A stretch of DNA of 64,000 bases from positions 3,410,001 through 3,474,000 of the forward strand of contig NZ_CP107853.1 of assembly GCF_036013525.1 (NCBI RefSeq). The letters run 5' to 3'. Shown here piece after piece: positions 25,741 through 35,767 of the stretch. The DNA comes from Nonomuraea sp. NBC_00507. GTDB lineage: Bacteria; Actinomycetota; Actinomycetes; Streptosporangiales; Streptosporangiaceae. A program made the translations under genes and the position numbers. The first letter of the stretch is position 1; the number at the start of each line of letters is the position of its first letter. The notes below the pieces were generated by a model that did no database searches, was not told the origin of the DNA, and was given only the letters and a program-made list of their open reading frames with translations.

Positions 25741-26295
25741 CTAGCGCCAGACGACGTCGTTGAGGAAGGTTTCGATGGCCGTCAGCACCTGGCCGAGAAC
25801 CTCGCCGGATCCGCGTAGCGGCCCCGGCACCATCATGCCGTGGTCGGCGTCCGCGACCTCCAGGACGTGCGGCGTCAGCTCCCGCGCCAGCCCGCCGTCC
25901 CAGTAATCGTCCCCGGTGCCGCCGACCAGGAGGAACGGCTCCGTGGCCCGGCTCAGCGCCTCCGCGCACGCGGGCTTCGTCAGCAAGGGCGTCAGCCAGA
26001 CGGCCGGAAGGGCGCGGACAGCGGCGACGCCGGCGCCGTACGAACCGAGTGACTTGCCGATCAACACAGGCGTGGGGGAGGAGGGCAGCTTCTCCACGAC
26101 GGATGTCACCTGATCGTGGACCCAGAGCCAGTTGTCCACCATGGGGCGGTCTTCCGGCGGCGTCCACCAGATCAGTTCCAGCTTGGCGCCCCGCCGGGCG
26201 GCGACCGCGCTCGCGTAGGCCAGGAGGCCTGCGTACGGGCCGCCCCTGCCGCCAGGGATGATTACGGCTTGCTGGGCCGGCCCGCCCTCTACCAT
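25741..26295 (-). CDS. Alpha/beta hydrolase (dienelactone-hydrolase-like)
   Basis: The 184-residue protein is a small alpha/beta hydrolase: an oxyanion-type IIPGGRGGPYAGLL loop, the nucleophile elbow IGKSLGSYGAGVA (Ser near residue 99), an acid region VGGTGDDYWDG and catalytic His in VADADHGMMVPG. There is no signal peptide, so it is cytosolic. The substrate is unknown. It is transcribed leftward after the FmdB-type gene. Confidence 0.8.
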   Translation of the reverse strand: MVEGGPAQQAVIIPGGRGGPYAGLLAYASAVAARRGAKLELIWWTPPEDRPMVDNWLWVHDQVTSVVEKLPSSPTPVLIGKSLGSYGAGVAAVRALPAVWLTPLLTKPACAEALSRATEPFLLVGGTGDDYWDGGLARELTPHVLEVADADHGMMVPGPLRGSGEVLGQVLTAIETFLNDVVWR

Positions 26296-26311
26296 CCCGG
26301 AAAAGGGCCGC

Positions 26312-26623
26312 TCAGTTGGAGGCGGCGGCGGGAGCCGGGGTAGTGGTGGAGGAGCTGGAGGAGTCCGAGGAGGACTTGCTCTCCGACGACTTCGACGACC
26401 CGTTGGAGGACGACCCGTTGGAGGACGCGGTCGACGAGGGGGACGACGTGCGGTTGTCGGTCCGGTAGAAGCCCGAGCCCTTGAACACGATGCCCACCGC
26501 GGAGAACACCTTCCGCAGGTTGCCCTGGCAGGCCGGGCACACCGTCAACGCGTCGTCGCTGAACTTCTGAACGACCTCGAGCGGCTCACCGCAGTCGTTG
26601 CAGGCGTACTGGTAAGTCGGCAC
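26312..26623 (-). CDS. FmdB-family zinc-ribbon protein
   Basis: The 103-residue protein opens with MPTYQYACNDCGEPLEVVQ and has a second CxxC (VCPACQG), giving the four-cysteine zinc ribbon of the FmdB/CxxC_CxxC_SSSS family. Then follow VFSAVGIVFKGSGFYRTD and a long Ser/Thr/Ala-rich disordered tail. It is named after a putative regulator of formamidase; the true role is unclear. Length and layout are typical for Actinobacteria. Confidence 0.9.
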   Translation of the reverse strand: MPTYQYACNDCGEPLEVVQKFSDDALTVCPACQGNLRKVFSAVGIVFKGSGFYRTDNRTSSPSSTASSNGSSSNGSSKSSESKSSSDSSSSSTTTPAPAAASN

Positions 26624-26692
26624 GCGGCTCCTCCTTCAGAGTCTGGCACTCCGGCGTTGCGACTGCTAATGGTAACCGATTAGGTCAAACGC

Positions 26693-28198
26693 CTATTCCA
26701 ATCCCCGCTCTCCGTACCAGCCGGCCAGCTTGCCACTGCGGCTGACCGCCCGCAGGCGGCGTTCGACCTGGTCGCGGCACGAGGCGGTGGTGACGATGAG
26801 GAGCTGGTCGTTCACCCTGACCCGGGTGGTGCTGGCGGGCACGAACGATTTGGACTCGCGGACGATCAGCGTCACCTGGGCGCCGGCCGGCAGGCGCAGC
26901 TCGAAGATCTCCACGCCGTGCAGGCGCGAGCCGGGCGGCACGCGGACCTGCAGCAGGTCCGCCTTGAGCTCCTCCAGCGGCGCGGCCTCCACCGCGAGAT
27001 CGTGTGCCTCGCCGGGGGCGGCCACCCTGAGCAGCCGGGCCGCGAACGGCAGCGTCGGCCCCTGGAGCAGGGTGAACACGATGACGATCACGAAGACCTG
27101 GTTGAAGATCTCCTTGGAGTAGTCGACGTCGGCCGCCCAGGGGATGGTCGCGAGCACGATCGGGATCGCGCCCCGCAGCCCGGCCCACGACAGGAACGCC
27201 TGCTCGCGCCAGCTCACCCAGCCCTGCCGCAACGCCCACGACAGCAGGGAGCTCACCAGTACGGAGAGCGGGCGGGCCAGGAGCACCAGGACGGTGCCGG
27301 TGATCAGGCCGGGTACGACGGCCGACGGCATCTCCTTGGGGCTGGCCAGCAGACCCAGCATGACGAACAGCCCGATTTGCGCCAGCCAGGCGGCGCCCTC
27401 CGCGAAACCCCTGGTCGCCGCCCGGTGCGGCAGCCGCGAATTGCCCAGGATCAGCGCCGACAGGTAGACGGCCAGGAAGCCGGAGCCGTGCAGCAGCACC
27501 GCGCCGCCGTACGAGACGAAGGTGAGCGCGAGGACGGCGATGGGGTAGAGGCCGGAGGCGGGGAGCGCGACGCGGCGCAGGGCGTACGCGCCCGCCGGGC
27601 CGACGGCGAGGCCGATCGCCGCGCCGATGATCAGCTCGACGGAGGTCTCCAGGAGGAACGTTCCCAACGTCGGCGACGAGTTCGACGCCCCGCTGAGCAG
27701 CACCACGGCGATCACGGTCGGGGCGTCGTTGAAGCCGGACTCCGCCTCCAGGGCGCCGGCCAGCCGGGGCGGGAGCGGCAACCGCCGCAGGACGGAGAAG
27801 ACGGCCGCCGCGTCCGTGGAGGCCAGTACCGCGCCGAGGATCAGCGCCGCATTCGGGCCGAGGCCGAGCAGTCCCTGTGCGGCCAGCGCCACCACGACGA
27901 TGCTGACCGTCACGCCCACGGTCGCCAGCACCAGGGCCAAGGGCACCGAACGCCGCACGTGGGACCAGTTCGTGGTGAGTCCGCCCTCGGCCAGGATCAC
28001 GGCCAGCGCGGTCAGGCCGATTTGCTGCGCCACGTGCGGGTTGTCGAAAAGGATCCCGAACCCGGATTCCCCCAGGAGCAGACCGAAGCCCAGGTACACG
28101 AGCAGACTGGGCAGGCCCATGCGATGCGCGACACGTACGGACGCAATGGCCGCGATGACGATGACAGCACCGAGAAGGAGCCAGATCTCAAGCGTCAT
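26693..28198 (-). CDS. Potassium/proton antiporter, CPA1 family (CvrA/NhaP2)
   Basis: The 501-residue protein starts at the ATG at 28198, preceded by GAGAGGGGG; an upstream in-frame start at 28225 adds nine residues. It has about 12 membrane helices, with the CPA1 signatures ALAVILAEGGLTT, VLASTDAAAVFSVLRRLPLP and ESGFNDAPTVIAVVLL (the ND pair is expected in ion binding). A cytosolic C-terminal part (about 400–501) with PPGSRLHGVEIFELRLPAGA resembles TrkA_C regulatory domains. It exchanges K+ (or Na+) for protons across the cell membrane. A long open frame on the opposite strand is a shadow. Confidence 0.88.
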   Translation of the reverse strand: MTLEIWLLLGAVIVIAAIASVRVAHRMGLPSLLVYLGFGLLLGESGFGILFDNPHVAQQIGLTALAVILAEGGLTTNWSHVRRSVPLALVLATVGVTVSIVVVALAAQGLLGLGPNAALILGAVLASTDAAAVFSVLRRLPLPPRLAGALEAESGFNDAPTVIAVVLLSGASNSSPTLGTFLLETSVELIIGAAIGLAVGPAGAYALRRVALPASGLYPIAVLALTFVSYGGAVLLHGSGFLAVYLSALILGNSRLPHRAATRGFAEGAAWLAQIGLFVMLGLLASPKEMPSAVVPGLITGTVLVLLARPLSVLVSSLLSWALRQGWVSWREQAFLSWAGLRGAIPIVLATIPWAADVDYSKEIFNQVFVIVIVFTLLQGPTLPFAARLLRVAAPGEAHDLAVEAAPLEELKADLLQVRVPPGSRLHGVEIFELRLPAGAQVTLIVRESKSFVPASTTRVRVNDQLLIVTTASCRDQVERRLRAVSRSGKLAGWYGERGLE

Positions 28199-28221
28199 CT
28201 GGCCCCCTCTCGTACTTTCGT

Positions 28222-28791
28222 TCACATAAGACTAGTGAGTCCCGCTGGTGTCATGGCATAGCGGACTCGTCGATCGTGCGGCTCCGCGGGGATGCCGTCG
28301 ATCAGCTCGCCGTCGTGCAGCAAAGCCACCGTTGGCACGTTCGGGCCGACCCTGGCCAGGGCACGATCGTACGAGCCGCCGCCGCGGCCGAGGCGCACCC
28401 CCGTACGTCGGTCGACCGCCAGCGCGGGCACGATCACCAGCGCGGCCGTGCGGATGGCGTCGACGCCGCGGCGTGCGTCGACCGGCTCCATGATCCCGAA
28501 GCGTCCCGGCGCCAGTGTGTCCGGCCCGTCGTACACTGCCCAATCCAGGTCATAGTCGTCACGCAGGACGGGAAGGATCACCGTGGCGCCGTGTTTCCAC
28601 AGAGCGAACACGAGCCCGTGCGTATCCGGCTCCACCCCCGTCGACCAGTAGCAGGCCACCAGGCCGGCCATCTGGACCCACGGCTGCTCGAGCAGCGTTT
28701 CGCGGACCTTGATGGCGTTTGCCCGCAACTGCTCGGGGGAGAGTGAGCTACGCGCCGCGTTCAGCTCGCGGCGCAGGTTCAACTTGTCCAC
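28222..28791 (-). CDS. 5-formyltetrahydrofolate cyclo-ligase
   Basis: The 189-residue protein has the family motifs RRELNAARSSLSPEQL (N-terminal), the substrate loop YWSTGVEPDTHGL, and the nucleotide motif GVRLGRGGGSYDRALAR with Gly-rich loop near residues 135–150. It converts 5-formyl-THF to 5,10-methenyl-THF with ATP. I chose the GTG at 28791, which has GGAGGG just before it; an earlier GTG at 28803 lies in front of that site. It is divergent from galU with only 24 bases between starts. Confidence 0.88.
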   Translation of the reverse strand: MDKLNLRRELNAARSSLSPEQLRANAIKVRETLLEQPWVQMAGLVACYWSTGVEPDTHGLVFALWKHGATVILPVLRDDYDLDWAVYDGPDTLAPGRFGIMEPVDARRGVDAIRTAALVIVPALAVDRRTGVRLGRGGGSYDRALARVGPNVPTVALLHDGELIDGIPAEPHDRRVRYAMTPAGLTSLM

Positions 28792-28815
28792 AGGTCCCTC
28801 CACTAGGGTCTACTC

Positions 28816-29704
<889 letters not shown>

Positions 29705-29718
<14 letters not shown>

Positions 29719-30892
29719 CGCGCATCTGGCCGAGATCCTGGCCACCGTGCGTCCTCTGGCGCCGCTGGAGCTCGAGTTGGAGCAGGCGCTGGGGGCGACG
29801 CTGGCCGAGGAGGTGTCGTCGCCGGTGCCGCTGCCGCCGTTCGACAACTCGGCCATGGATGGCTATGCCGTGCGATCGGCGGATATCACCGACCTTCCGG
29901 TGAGGTTGCCGGTGATCGACGACGTGGCGGCCGGGTCTCATGAGCTGCGGGCTGTGGGGCCGGGGCACGCCGTACGCATCATGACCGGGGCTCCCGTCCC
30001 GGCCGGCGCCGATGCCGTGGTGCCGGTGGAGTGGACGGACGGGGGGACGGTCTCGGTGACGATCGACCGCCCCGTACAGGAAGGCAACGCGATCCGCCGG
30101 GCGGGGGAGGACGTGCAGGCCGGCGAGGTCGTGCTCAAGACCGGCACAGTGATCGGGGCGGCGCAGCTGGGGATCATCGCCGGGGTGGGGCGGCGGCGGG
30201 TGCTGGCGCGGCCGCGGCCTCGGGTCGTCGTCATCTCCACCGGCGCCGAGCTGGTGGAGCCGGGCGGGCAGCTGGCGCCCGGGCAGATCTGGGATTCCAA
30301 CAGCTTCACGTTGACGGCCGCGGTGCGGGAGACGGGCGCGGAGGGGTTCCGCGCGGGCTCCGTCGGGGACGATCCCGCCGTGCTGCTCGACCGGCTCGAC
30401 ACCCACCTGGTGCGGGCCGATGCGATCATCACCAGCGGTGGGGTGTCGATGGGGGCCTACGAGCCGGTCAAGGAGGCTCTGTCCCCGCTGGGCACCGTAC
30501 GTTTCGAGAAGGTCGCCATGCAGCCGGGGATGCCGCAGGGGTTCGGCGTCCTGGGTGAGGACGAGGTGCCGATCTTCGCCCTGCCCGGCAATCCGGTGTC
30601 GTCTTATGTCTCTTTCATGCTGTTCGTACGTCCTGCGCTCGCCAAGATGCGCGGGCTGCCCGGCGGCCTGCCTGAAGCGGTGACCGCCTACGTCACCGGC
30701 CCGCTGCGCTCGCCCGCGGGGCGGCGGTCCTACCTGCGGGGCGTGCTCGCCTCCGACGGCACCGTGTCGCCGGTGCACGGGCAGGGCTCGCATCAGCTGG
30801 CGGCCCTGGCCTCGGCGAACGCGCTGATCGTGGTGCCCGAGGACGTGACCGAGGTGCCCGGTGGCAGCGAGGTGGAGGTGATCCGGCTGTGA
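29705..30892 (+). CDS. moeA: Molybdopterin molybdotransferase MoeA / Glp-type gephyrin homologue
   Basis: The 395-residue protein has the MoeA domain order: PFDNSAMDGYAVR near residue 45, an MPT-binding MoCF/MogA-like domain (VVISTGAELVEPGG, IWDSNSFTL, ITSGGVSMGAYEPVK), and a C-terminal beta-barrel domain. MoeA inserts molybdate into adenylated molybdopterin. In this galU–moeA–…–sepX neighbourhood the family member of Corynebacterium is Glp, a gephyrin-like protein that binds FtsZ and the membrane receptor GlpR, so this gene may have a role in cell division in place of, or besides, cofactor synthesis. The ATG at 29705 overlaps the end of galU. Confidence 0.88.
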
Positions 30893-30944
30893 GAGGGCGA
30901 AGCGGGCACAGCGGCCTCCTCGCCGGACCGGCGAGGAGGAGTCT

Positions 30945-31424
30945 ATGAGCGAGCTGACGCACATCGACGAAACGGGCGCCGCGCGCATGGTGGACGTGTC
31001 CGCCAAGGACGTGTCGGCGCGTAGTGCCGTGGCCACCGGCCGGGTGCTGCTGTCGGCCGAGGTGGTCGCGTTGCTGCGGTCGGGGGAGGTGCCCAAGGGT
31101 GACGCGCTGGGGGTGGCGCGGATCGCGGGGATCATGGGGGCGAAGCGGACTCCTGATCTCATTCCGCTCTGTCATCCGATCGCGTTGCACGGGGTGAAGG
31201 TCACGCTGGACGTCGAGGACTGGGGCGTGGCGATCACGTGCCGGGTGAAGACGGCCGACCGCACCGGCGTGGAGATGGAGGCGCTGACGGCGGTCTCGGT
31301 CGCGGCGCTGGCCCTGATCGACATGGTCAAGGCGGTGGATCCGGGAGCGGTGATCACCGACGTGCGGGTGGAGGAGAAGCTGGGCGGGAAGACCGGCCGC
31401 TGGACGAGGGAGCCGGAGGGCTGA
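30945..31424 (+). CDS. moaC: Cyclic pyranopterin monophosphate synthase
   Basis: The 159-residue protein is a complete MoaC: THIDETGAARMVDVSAKDV, KGDALGVARIAGIMGAKRT, the active-site LIPLCHPIALHGVKV and DRTGVEMEALTAVSVAALAL. It turns the GTP-derived cyclo-dihydro-nucleotide (made with MoaA) into cPMP, the first stable intermediate of molybdenum cofactor. A GAGGAG site precedes the start. Its stop overlaps the mog start (TGATG). Confidence 0.93.
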   Translation: MSELTHIDETGAARMVDVSAKDVSARSAVATGRVLLSAEVVALLRSGEVPKGDALGVARIAGIMGAKRTPDLIPLCHPIALHGVKVTLDVEDWGVAITCRVKTADRTGVEMEALTAVSVAALALIDMVKAVDPGAVITDVRVEEKLGGKTGRWTREPEG

Positions 31425-31903
31425 TGCGGGCACTGGTGATCACCGTGTCGAACCGGGCGTCCGCCGGGATTTATGCCGATAAATCAGGACCGTTGCTGGT
31501 CGAGCTGCTCCGCGACGACGCCGGGTGCGAGGTCGTCGACGGCCCGCTGGTGGTGCCGGACGGTGACCCCGTCGAGGCGGCGCTGCGCAAGGGGCTGGCG
31601 GACGGCTACGACGTCATCGTGACCACCGGGGGGACCGGGCTGACGCCGATGGATCTGACGCCGGAGATCACCGCCCGGGTGATCTCCCGGGAGATTCCTG
31701 GCATCGCCGAGGCGATCAGGATGGCGAACCGCGACAAGGTCCCGACCTCCGTCCTGTCCCGTGGGCTGGCCGGTCAAGCAGGCAACACCTTGATCGTGAA
31801 CCTGCCCGGATCGTCCGGTGGCGTACGCGATGGCGTGGCCGTACTCGCCCCGATCCTGCGGCACGCGGTCGACCAGATCGGGGGCGGCGATCACCCGCGC
31901 TGA
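31424..31903 (+). CDS. mog: MogA/MoaB-type molybdopterin adenylyltransferase
   Basis: The 159-residue protein has the MoCF-domain motifs ALVITVSNRASAGIYADKSG, IVTTGGTGLTPMDLTPE (the GGTG loop binds the pterin) and NLPGSSGGVRDGVAVL. It adenylates molybdopterin before metal insertion by MoeA. It begins within the moaC stop codon, so moaC and mog are coupled. Confidence 0.9.
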   Translation: MRALVITVSNRASAGIYADKSGPLLVELLRDDAGCEVVDGPLVVPDGDPVEAALRKGLADGYDVIVTTGGTGLTPMDLTPEITARVISREIPGIAEAIRMANRDKVPTSVLSRGLAGQAGNTLIVNLPGSSGGVRDGVAVLAPILRHAVDQIGGGDHPR

Positions 31904-31905
31904 CC

Positions 31906-32604
31906 GTGATTCGGTGCGCACGTGGCGACATCATGCCCGATGGGGGGATGATGAGAGATGTGGATCGACTTCGTGGCTGGCCGGCGGCCCTCAACGAAGG
32001 CCCGGTAGGCCTCCGGCCGCTGCGGCTGAGCGACGTACGCGTGTGGCGCGAGACCAGGCTGCGCAATGCGGACTGGCTGCGTCCCTGGGAGCCGAGCAAT
32101 CCTGAGACGCCCCTGTTCAGGACCGGGCTCGGCCCCTACATCTCCATGGTCGGCACCCTGCGGCGCGAGGCCAGGCAAGGGCTGGCGCTGCCGTGGGTGG
32201 TCACGTACGAGGGGCGCTTCGCGGGCCAGCTGACCGTGGGCGCGATCGTGTGGGGATCCGCCCGATCTGCCCAGGTCGGATACTGGATCGACGGCGCCCT
32301 GGCCGGCCGGGGGATCACCCCCACCGCCCTCGCCATGGCCGTCGACCATTGCTTCTTCACCACCGGATTGCATCGGCTAGAGGCGAACATCCGCCCCGAG
32401 AACCAAGCCAGCCGTAGGGTGGTTGAGAAGCTCGGATTCAGGGAAGAAGGCATTCGGCGTCGCCAACTCCACATTGACGGAGCCTGGCGCGACCACATTT
32501 GCTACGCGTTGACCGTCGAGGACGTGCCCGGCGGGCTGCTCGTGCAGTGGCGTCGCGCCCGCGAGTCGGCCGCTCGCGGGGGGTCTCCTGTCGAAGAGGT
32601 TTGA
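31906..32604 (+). CDS. GNAT N-acetyltransferase (RimJ-like)
   Basis: The protein is up to 232 residues and has the RimJ/RimL-type GNAT fold: GPVGLRPLRLSDVRVW, GYWIDGALAGRGITPTALAM (acetyl-CoA P-loop region), HRLEANIRPENQASRRVVEK and GFREEGIRRRQLHIDG. It probably acetylates an N-terminus of a ribosomal or other protein. The start is unsure: a GTG at 31906 gives the longest form, while ATGs at 31948/31951 lie right behind a GGGGGG run. It sits in the conserved order between mog and sepX. Confidence 0.85.
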   Translation: MIRCARGDIMPDGGMMRDVDRLRGWPAALNEGPVGLRPLRLSDVRVWRETRLRNADWLRPWEPSNPETPLFRTGLGPYISMVGTLRREARQGLALPWVVTYEGRFAGQLTVGAIVWGSARSAQVGYWIDGALAGRGITPTALAMAVDHCFFTTGLHRLEANIRPENQASRRVVEKLGFREEGIRRRQLHIDGAWRDHICYALTVEDVPGGLLVQWRRARESAARGGSPVEEV

Positions 32605-32733
32605 CGATCTCGCGACACACCGCACCGAATGCTCGTCAATCAGAACACGCGGTCTTACGGTGCGTGACGTGAGCACATTGAAGACGCAACGAACCCACAT
32701 GCGTTTTCGTGCTGCCCTCATACGGAGGTGGCC

Positions 32734-33339
32734 GTGAGCAGCGTCCTCCTCTACCTCGCCATTGTCGTCATGTGGCTGTGCGTCCTCATCCCGATGTGGC
32801 TGCGCAAGGACAAGACGAACCTCGCCGAGCTGGCCGAGCTCGAGGAGTACTACACCGGCGAGCACCAGCTGCCCGACCTCGACAACCTGGAGCCCTCGTC
32901 CATGGAGGGCTCCGATGAGGACGAGGGCGCGCCGCCGCCGCCGTCGTCGTCGGAGGCCGAGAAGGTCGACGTCCGCCGGTTCCGGCTGCGGCGCCGCGCC
33001 ATCATCGTCGCCCGCCGGCGCCGGCTGCTGTTCTTCACCACGCTGCTGGTGCTGGCCTCGGTCGTCACGGCCGCGGTCCAGATGATCCCGTGGTGGGGGG
33101 TCGCGCCGTCCGTGGTCATCATGCTGGCGTACATGGGGTTCCTACGGGTCGCCGTACAGGTGGACAGTGAACGCCGGGTACGGGCTCGCCAGGCGCGCGC
33201 TGAGCGACTGCGGCGGGCCCGCGAGCGCCGCCAGGTCGTCGAAGAGCCGCCGGCCGAGGTGATCGATCTTACGTCGCTGCACCAGGACGTCCTGTTCGAC
33301 CAGTACGCCGAGCCGCCCAGGCGGGCGGTGGGGGACTGA
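32734..33339 (+). CDS. sepX: SepX/GlpR-like divisome membrane protein
   Basis: The 201-residue protein starts at the second of two GTG codons (32734), five bases after GGAGG. It has one membrane segment at the N-terminus (SSVLLYLAIVVMWLCVLIPM), a cytosolic acidic linker with a Pro/Ser run, a basic stretch, and two membrane segments at about 98–140, followed by an Arg-rich cytosolic tail. Membrane layout and position after galU–moeA–moaC–mog–acetyltransferase match SepX of Streptomyces and GlpR of Corynebacterium, the membrane receptor of the MoeA-like Glp. It is expected at septa. The assignment rests on topology and gene order. Confidence 0.75.
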   Translation: MSSVLLYLAIVVMWLCVLIPMWLRKDKTNLAELAELEEYYTGEHQLPDLDNLEPSSMEGSDEDEGAPPPPSSSEAEKVDVRRFRLRRRAIIVARRRRLLFFTTLLVLASVVTAAVQMIPWWGVAPSVVIMLAYMGFLRVAVQVDSERRVRARQARAERLRRARERRQVVEEPPAEVIDLTSLHQDVLFDQYAEPPRRAVGD

Positions 33340-33388
33340 AACGGTGGCGCGAGGACCCTCAAAGGTTTGCTAATCTGGTCGAGTCCTT

Positions 33389-33465
33389 GGGGATGTAGCG
33401 CAGTCCGGTAGCGCACTTCGTTCGCATCGAAGGGGTCAGGGGTTCGAATCCCCTCATCTCCACCA
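33389..33465 (+). tRNA. tRNA-Ala (anticodon CGC)
   Basis: The cloverleaf has acceptor GGGGATG paired with CATCTCC, anticodon arm CTTCG–TTCGCAT–CGAAG (anticodon CGC) and T arm AGGGG–TTCGAAT–CCCCT. The 3' CCA is encoded (33463–33465). Confidence 0.95.
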
Positions 33466-33805
33466 GGAAGTTGCAGGTAACAAGGGGTTTCGGAGTTGAT
33501 CCGGAGCCCCTTTTCCCTTGTCTGGGAGTCGATGGGAGCCAATCGGGGAGCCATCTCAGTCGGACTCTCTACCCGTGTCGGCTGTCGCCGAAGATGGTGT
33601 TCATGGTCTGGGCACCCTTGGTGATCATCGGTCGGGCAATCTCCCCTCAGGAGTCCCTCACCCCCAGGGCTTCGGCATAGTGGAGATTTGTTCGGTTCCT
33701 TGGTCATGTGAGGCCGAGGACTACGAGGGTGCGGGAAGGAACCACGACTCAACTCCGGCCGTTGGGTTCGTTAGATGATCGGCTGCTAGCGACAGGGGAA
33801 CCCGG
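33466..33805. other. Intergenic region after tRNA-Ala, 340 bases
   Basis: It begins with a terminator hairpin (33482–33514). On the minus strand the short frame around 33570–33645 reads EIARPMITKGAQTMNTIFGD and stops, which could be the tail of a lost gene left at the tRNA, but it is too short to name. Nothing else is recognisable. Confidence 0.4.
33482..33514 (+). terminator. Terminator after tRNA-Ala
   Basis: The outer stem AAGGGG / CCCCTT and inner stem CGGA–gttga–TCCG are followed by TTTTCCCTT. Position and T-rich tail fit a factor-independent terminator for the tRNA transcript. Confidence 0.65.
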
Positions 33806-34069
33806 ATGCGTTGGCGAACTGTCTGGTTGTTACTCGCTGCGTCCCTGACTGCGGGATTGCTCGGCCTCTTCGTCCTCACCGGAACACTCCAGCTTGTCGC
33901 ACAGCTCATGATCCCGGTACTCCTCGGCTCCGCCGTGATCTGCGCCCGGATTCTCATGCGGCAAGACGATGAGCGCCGCAGCACTGGCGAGCGTACCGTC
34001 GGAGACGTGATCTCCGAACAGGGAGCCAAGATCACCCGAACCCAGCAAGAACCAGGCTCAGAGCCCTGA
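33806..34069 (+). CDS. Small two-pass membrane protein
   Basis: The 87-residue protein begins MRWRTVWLLLAASLTAGLLG and has two hydrophobic segments (about 5–25 and 29–49), followed by a charged cytosolic tail (RQDDERRSTGERTVGD). A GGGGAA stretch before the ATG can serve as ribosome-binding site. No family is recognised; the shape resembles small membrane proteins left by integrative elements at tRNA genes. Confidence 0.5.
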   Translation: MRWRTVWLLLAASLTAGLLGLFVLTGTLQLVAQLMIPVLLGSAVICARILMRQDDERRSTGERTVGDVISEQGAKITRTQQEPGSEP

Positions 34070-34145
34070 GATACCAGGGTCTCAGTTCGCGTTTGTACGG
34101 GAGGCGGCTTCGGATCCACATGACGGCTCCGCGGCGTGGTCTTCG

Positions 34146-34547
34146 TCACCCCGCCGTGGTGTCTGTGGTTACCTTCTTCTCTTCGCCCGAGGGCAGTTTG
34201 ATGAAGGCCTGGGCGGTGACGGGGGTGTTCATGCCGAAGATCATGTCGGTGTACAGGGGCGGGATGGTGGTGTTGTAGCTGGTGCAGCCGGCCGGGTGGC
34301 AGAGCCTGGCCTCCCTGGAGAGGATCTCGAGCCTGGCCGACCAGGAGTCGGGCATCTTCAGCCTGGCCCAGTTCGTGCCGCACGTCTTGGAGTACCAGTT
34401 CTCCAGATAGGCCGTGCCGTACTTGGTGGTGATCTCCTTGAGGCTGCCGATGACGGCGGTGGCGGAGTCCCAGTAGCCCCACATGCGTGGCGATTTGCCG
34501 TGGCAGTCGTAGCCCAGGGTGGTGCCGCCGCAGGCCTGCGTTGGCAT
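34146..34547 (-). pseudogene. DUF2690-like secreted protein, 5' end lost
   Basis: The recognisable part (134 codons) starts at TQACGGTTLGYDCHGKSP and continues with WYSKTCGTNWARLKMP, EARLCHPAGCTSYNTT and a C-terminal AQAFIKLPSGEEKKVTT. The paired cysteines and G-x-DCHGKSP start are typical of DUF2690 exported proteins, which normally begin with a signal peptide. Upstream the frame runs through Arg/Trp-rich nonsense with no signal peptide, so the start is missing. Its broken end faces the broken start of a TolB-like gene about 150 bp away. Confidence 0.6.
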
Positions 34548-34696
34548 CGGGTCCCTGCCTGCGGGGTAGGTCGCAACGGGGTGGCCCCAGCGCTGGGGAT
34601 GGCCACGGAGCGGGGCTGCAGCACCACCAGCGCCACATTGGACGCCAACGGTCACAGCCGGGCTTGCGGCGGAGGAGGTGGTCTGCTGGCGGAGGC

Positions 34697-35655
34697 AACC
34701 CGACCCGTTTGACCGACACCTCCGCCCCCACGAGTAACCGCTATCCGATGTGGTCGCCCGACGGCACCAAGATTGCCTTCGCCAGCACCAGGGACGGCGG
34801 CGACACCTTCGAGATCTACACGATGAACGCCGACGGCTCGGGGCTGACACGGCTCACCAACGACCCGGGAGACGATGTCCATCCGGCCTGGTCGCCCGAC
34901 GGCACCAAGATTGCCTTCGCGAGCACCAGGGACGGCGGCAATTACAAGATCTTTGTCATGAACGCCGACGGCTCGGGGCCGACCAGGCTCACCAACCCCG
35001 CTCCTCCGCTGCACGACCAACATCCCACCTGGTCGCCCGACGGCACCAGGATCGAGTTTGATCGAGGCACTCTCAACAACGATGAAGACATCTGGGTGAT
35101 GAACGCCGACGGCACCAACCAGAGCCAGGTGACCAGCCCCCCTTCAACGCCGATCCCTACTGGTCCCCGGACGGCGCCAAGGTCACCCTCGAGAGCGGCG
35201 CCAACGATCCCAACAACAACTTCTGGAACATCTTCGTGATGAACCCCGACGGCACCGGCCGGGTCAACCTCACCAACGACACCATGACCCAAAACCAGCA
35301 CCCCGCCTGGTCTCCTGACGGCGCCAAGATCCTCTGGGACACCAACCGCGGTGGCGGCACCTTCCAGATCTGGGTGATGAACGCCAACGGCACTGGCCAG
35401 AGGCAGTTGACCAACGACCCTAACTCCAACTCCCGCGATCCCGACCAACAGAGATTGATAACGCCCTCGCTGACGATCAGCGAGCTTCCTGCAGAGGGCT
35501 TCACCCAGGGTCGCCACCGCCACCGCCAGCGCCAAGTCCAGCAAGACCGCCAGCATCAAGCCCAGCAAGACCGCCAGCACCAAGCCCAGCGCGACCGCCA
35601 GCACGACCGCCAGCACCAAGGCCAGAGCCAGAGCCAGAAGATGAGCCTGGCTTGA
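34697..35655 (+). pseudogene. TolB-like WD40/PD40 beta-propeller, truncated and frameshifted
   Basis: At least five propeller blades are visible, each with W-S-P-D-G-T-K-I-A-F and N-A-D-G-S-G-x-T-R-L-T motifs (e.g. YPMWSPDGTKIAFASTRDGG). After about 150 codons the frame fails at a run of six C (35137–35142). Adding one base restores FNADPYWSPDGAKVTLESG and joins the frame that continues NPDGTGRVNLTND to the end. The gene has no start or signal peptide, so the N-terminal part is gone. A low-complexity tail follows. Family members are secreted or periplasmic-type binding scaffolds. Confidence 0.75.
35505..35640 (+). repeat. Low-complexity tandem repeat in the propeller gene tail
   Basis: Imperfect units of the type CCAGCAAGACCGCCAGCA / CCAAGCCCAGC repeat about seven times. 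One frame reads a Ser/Thr/Ala/Lys-rich linker (SKTASIKPSKTASTKPSATA), the likely intended one, while the frame in use reads Gln/His/Arg. This suggests another frame change just before the repeat. Confidence 0.7.
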
Positions 35656-35767
35656 TGCCCCTCTGACGCCGGAGGCAAAGGGAGAATTAACCTGCGGCCC
35701 TGATCCGCAGAATTAGTCGAACCAACAGTCCACCGCCGACGGGCGACGGTGGACTGTTGGCCGAGGA

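Noticed and set aside
26918..28261. 447-residue frame opposite the antiporter
   Set aside because: Composition (Gln/Arg/Gly/Asp rich) is that of a shadow of high-GC coding DNA, and the antiporter on the other strand is certain.
33570..33645. Integrase tail relic at tRNA-Ala
   Set aside because: The short minus-strand piece is plausible as a gene end, but 20 residues are too few to name a family and no att repeat was seen.
32850..33752. 300-residue minus-strand frame
   Set aside because: It covers sepX and the whole tRNA-Ala gene in antisense; not a gene.
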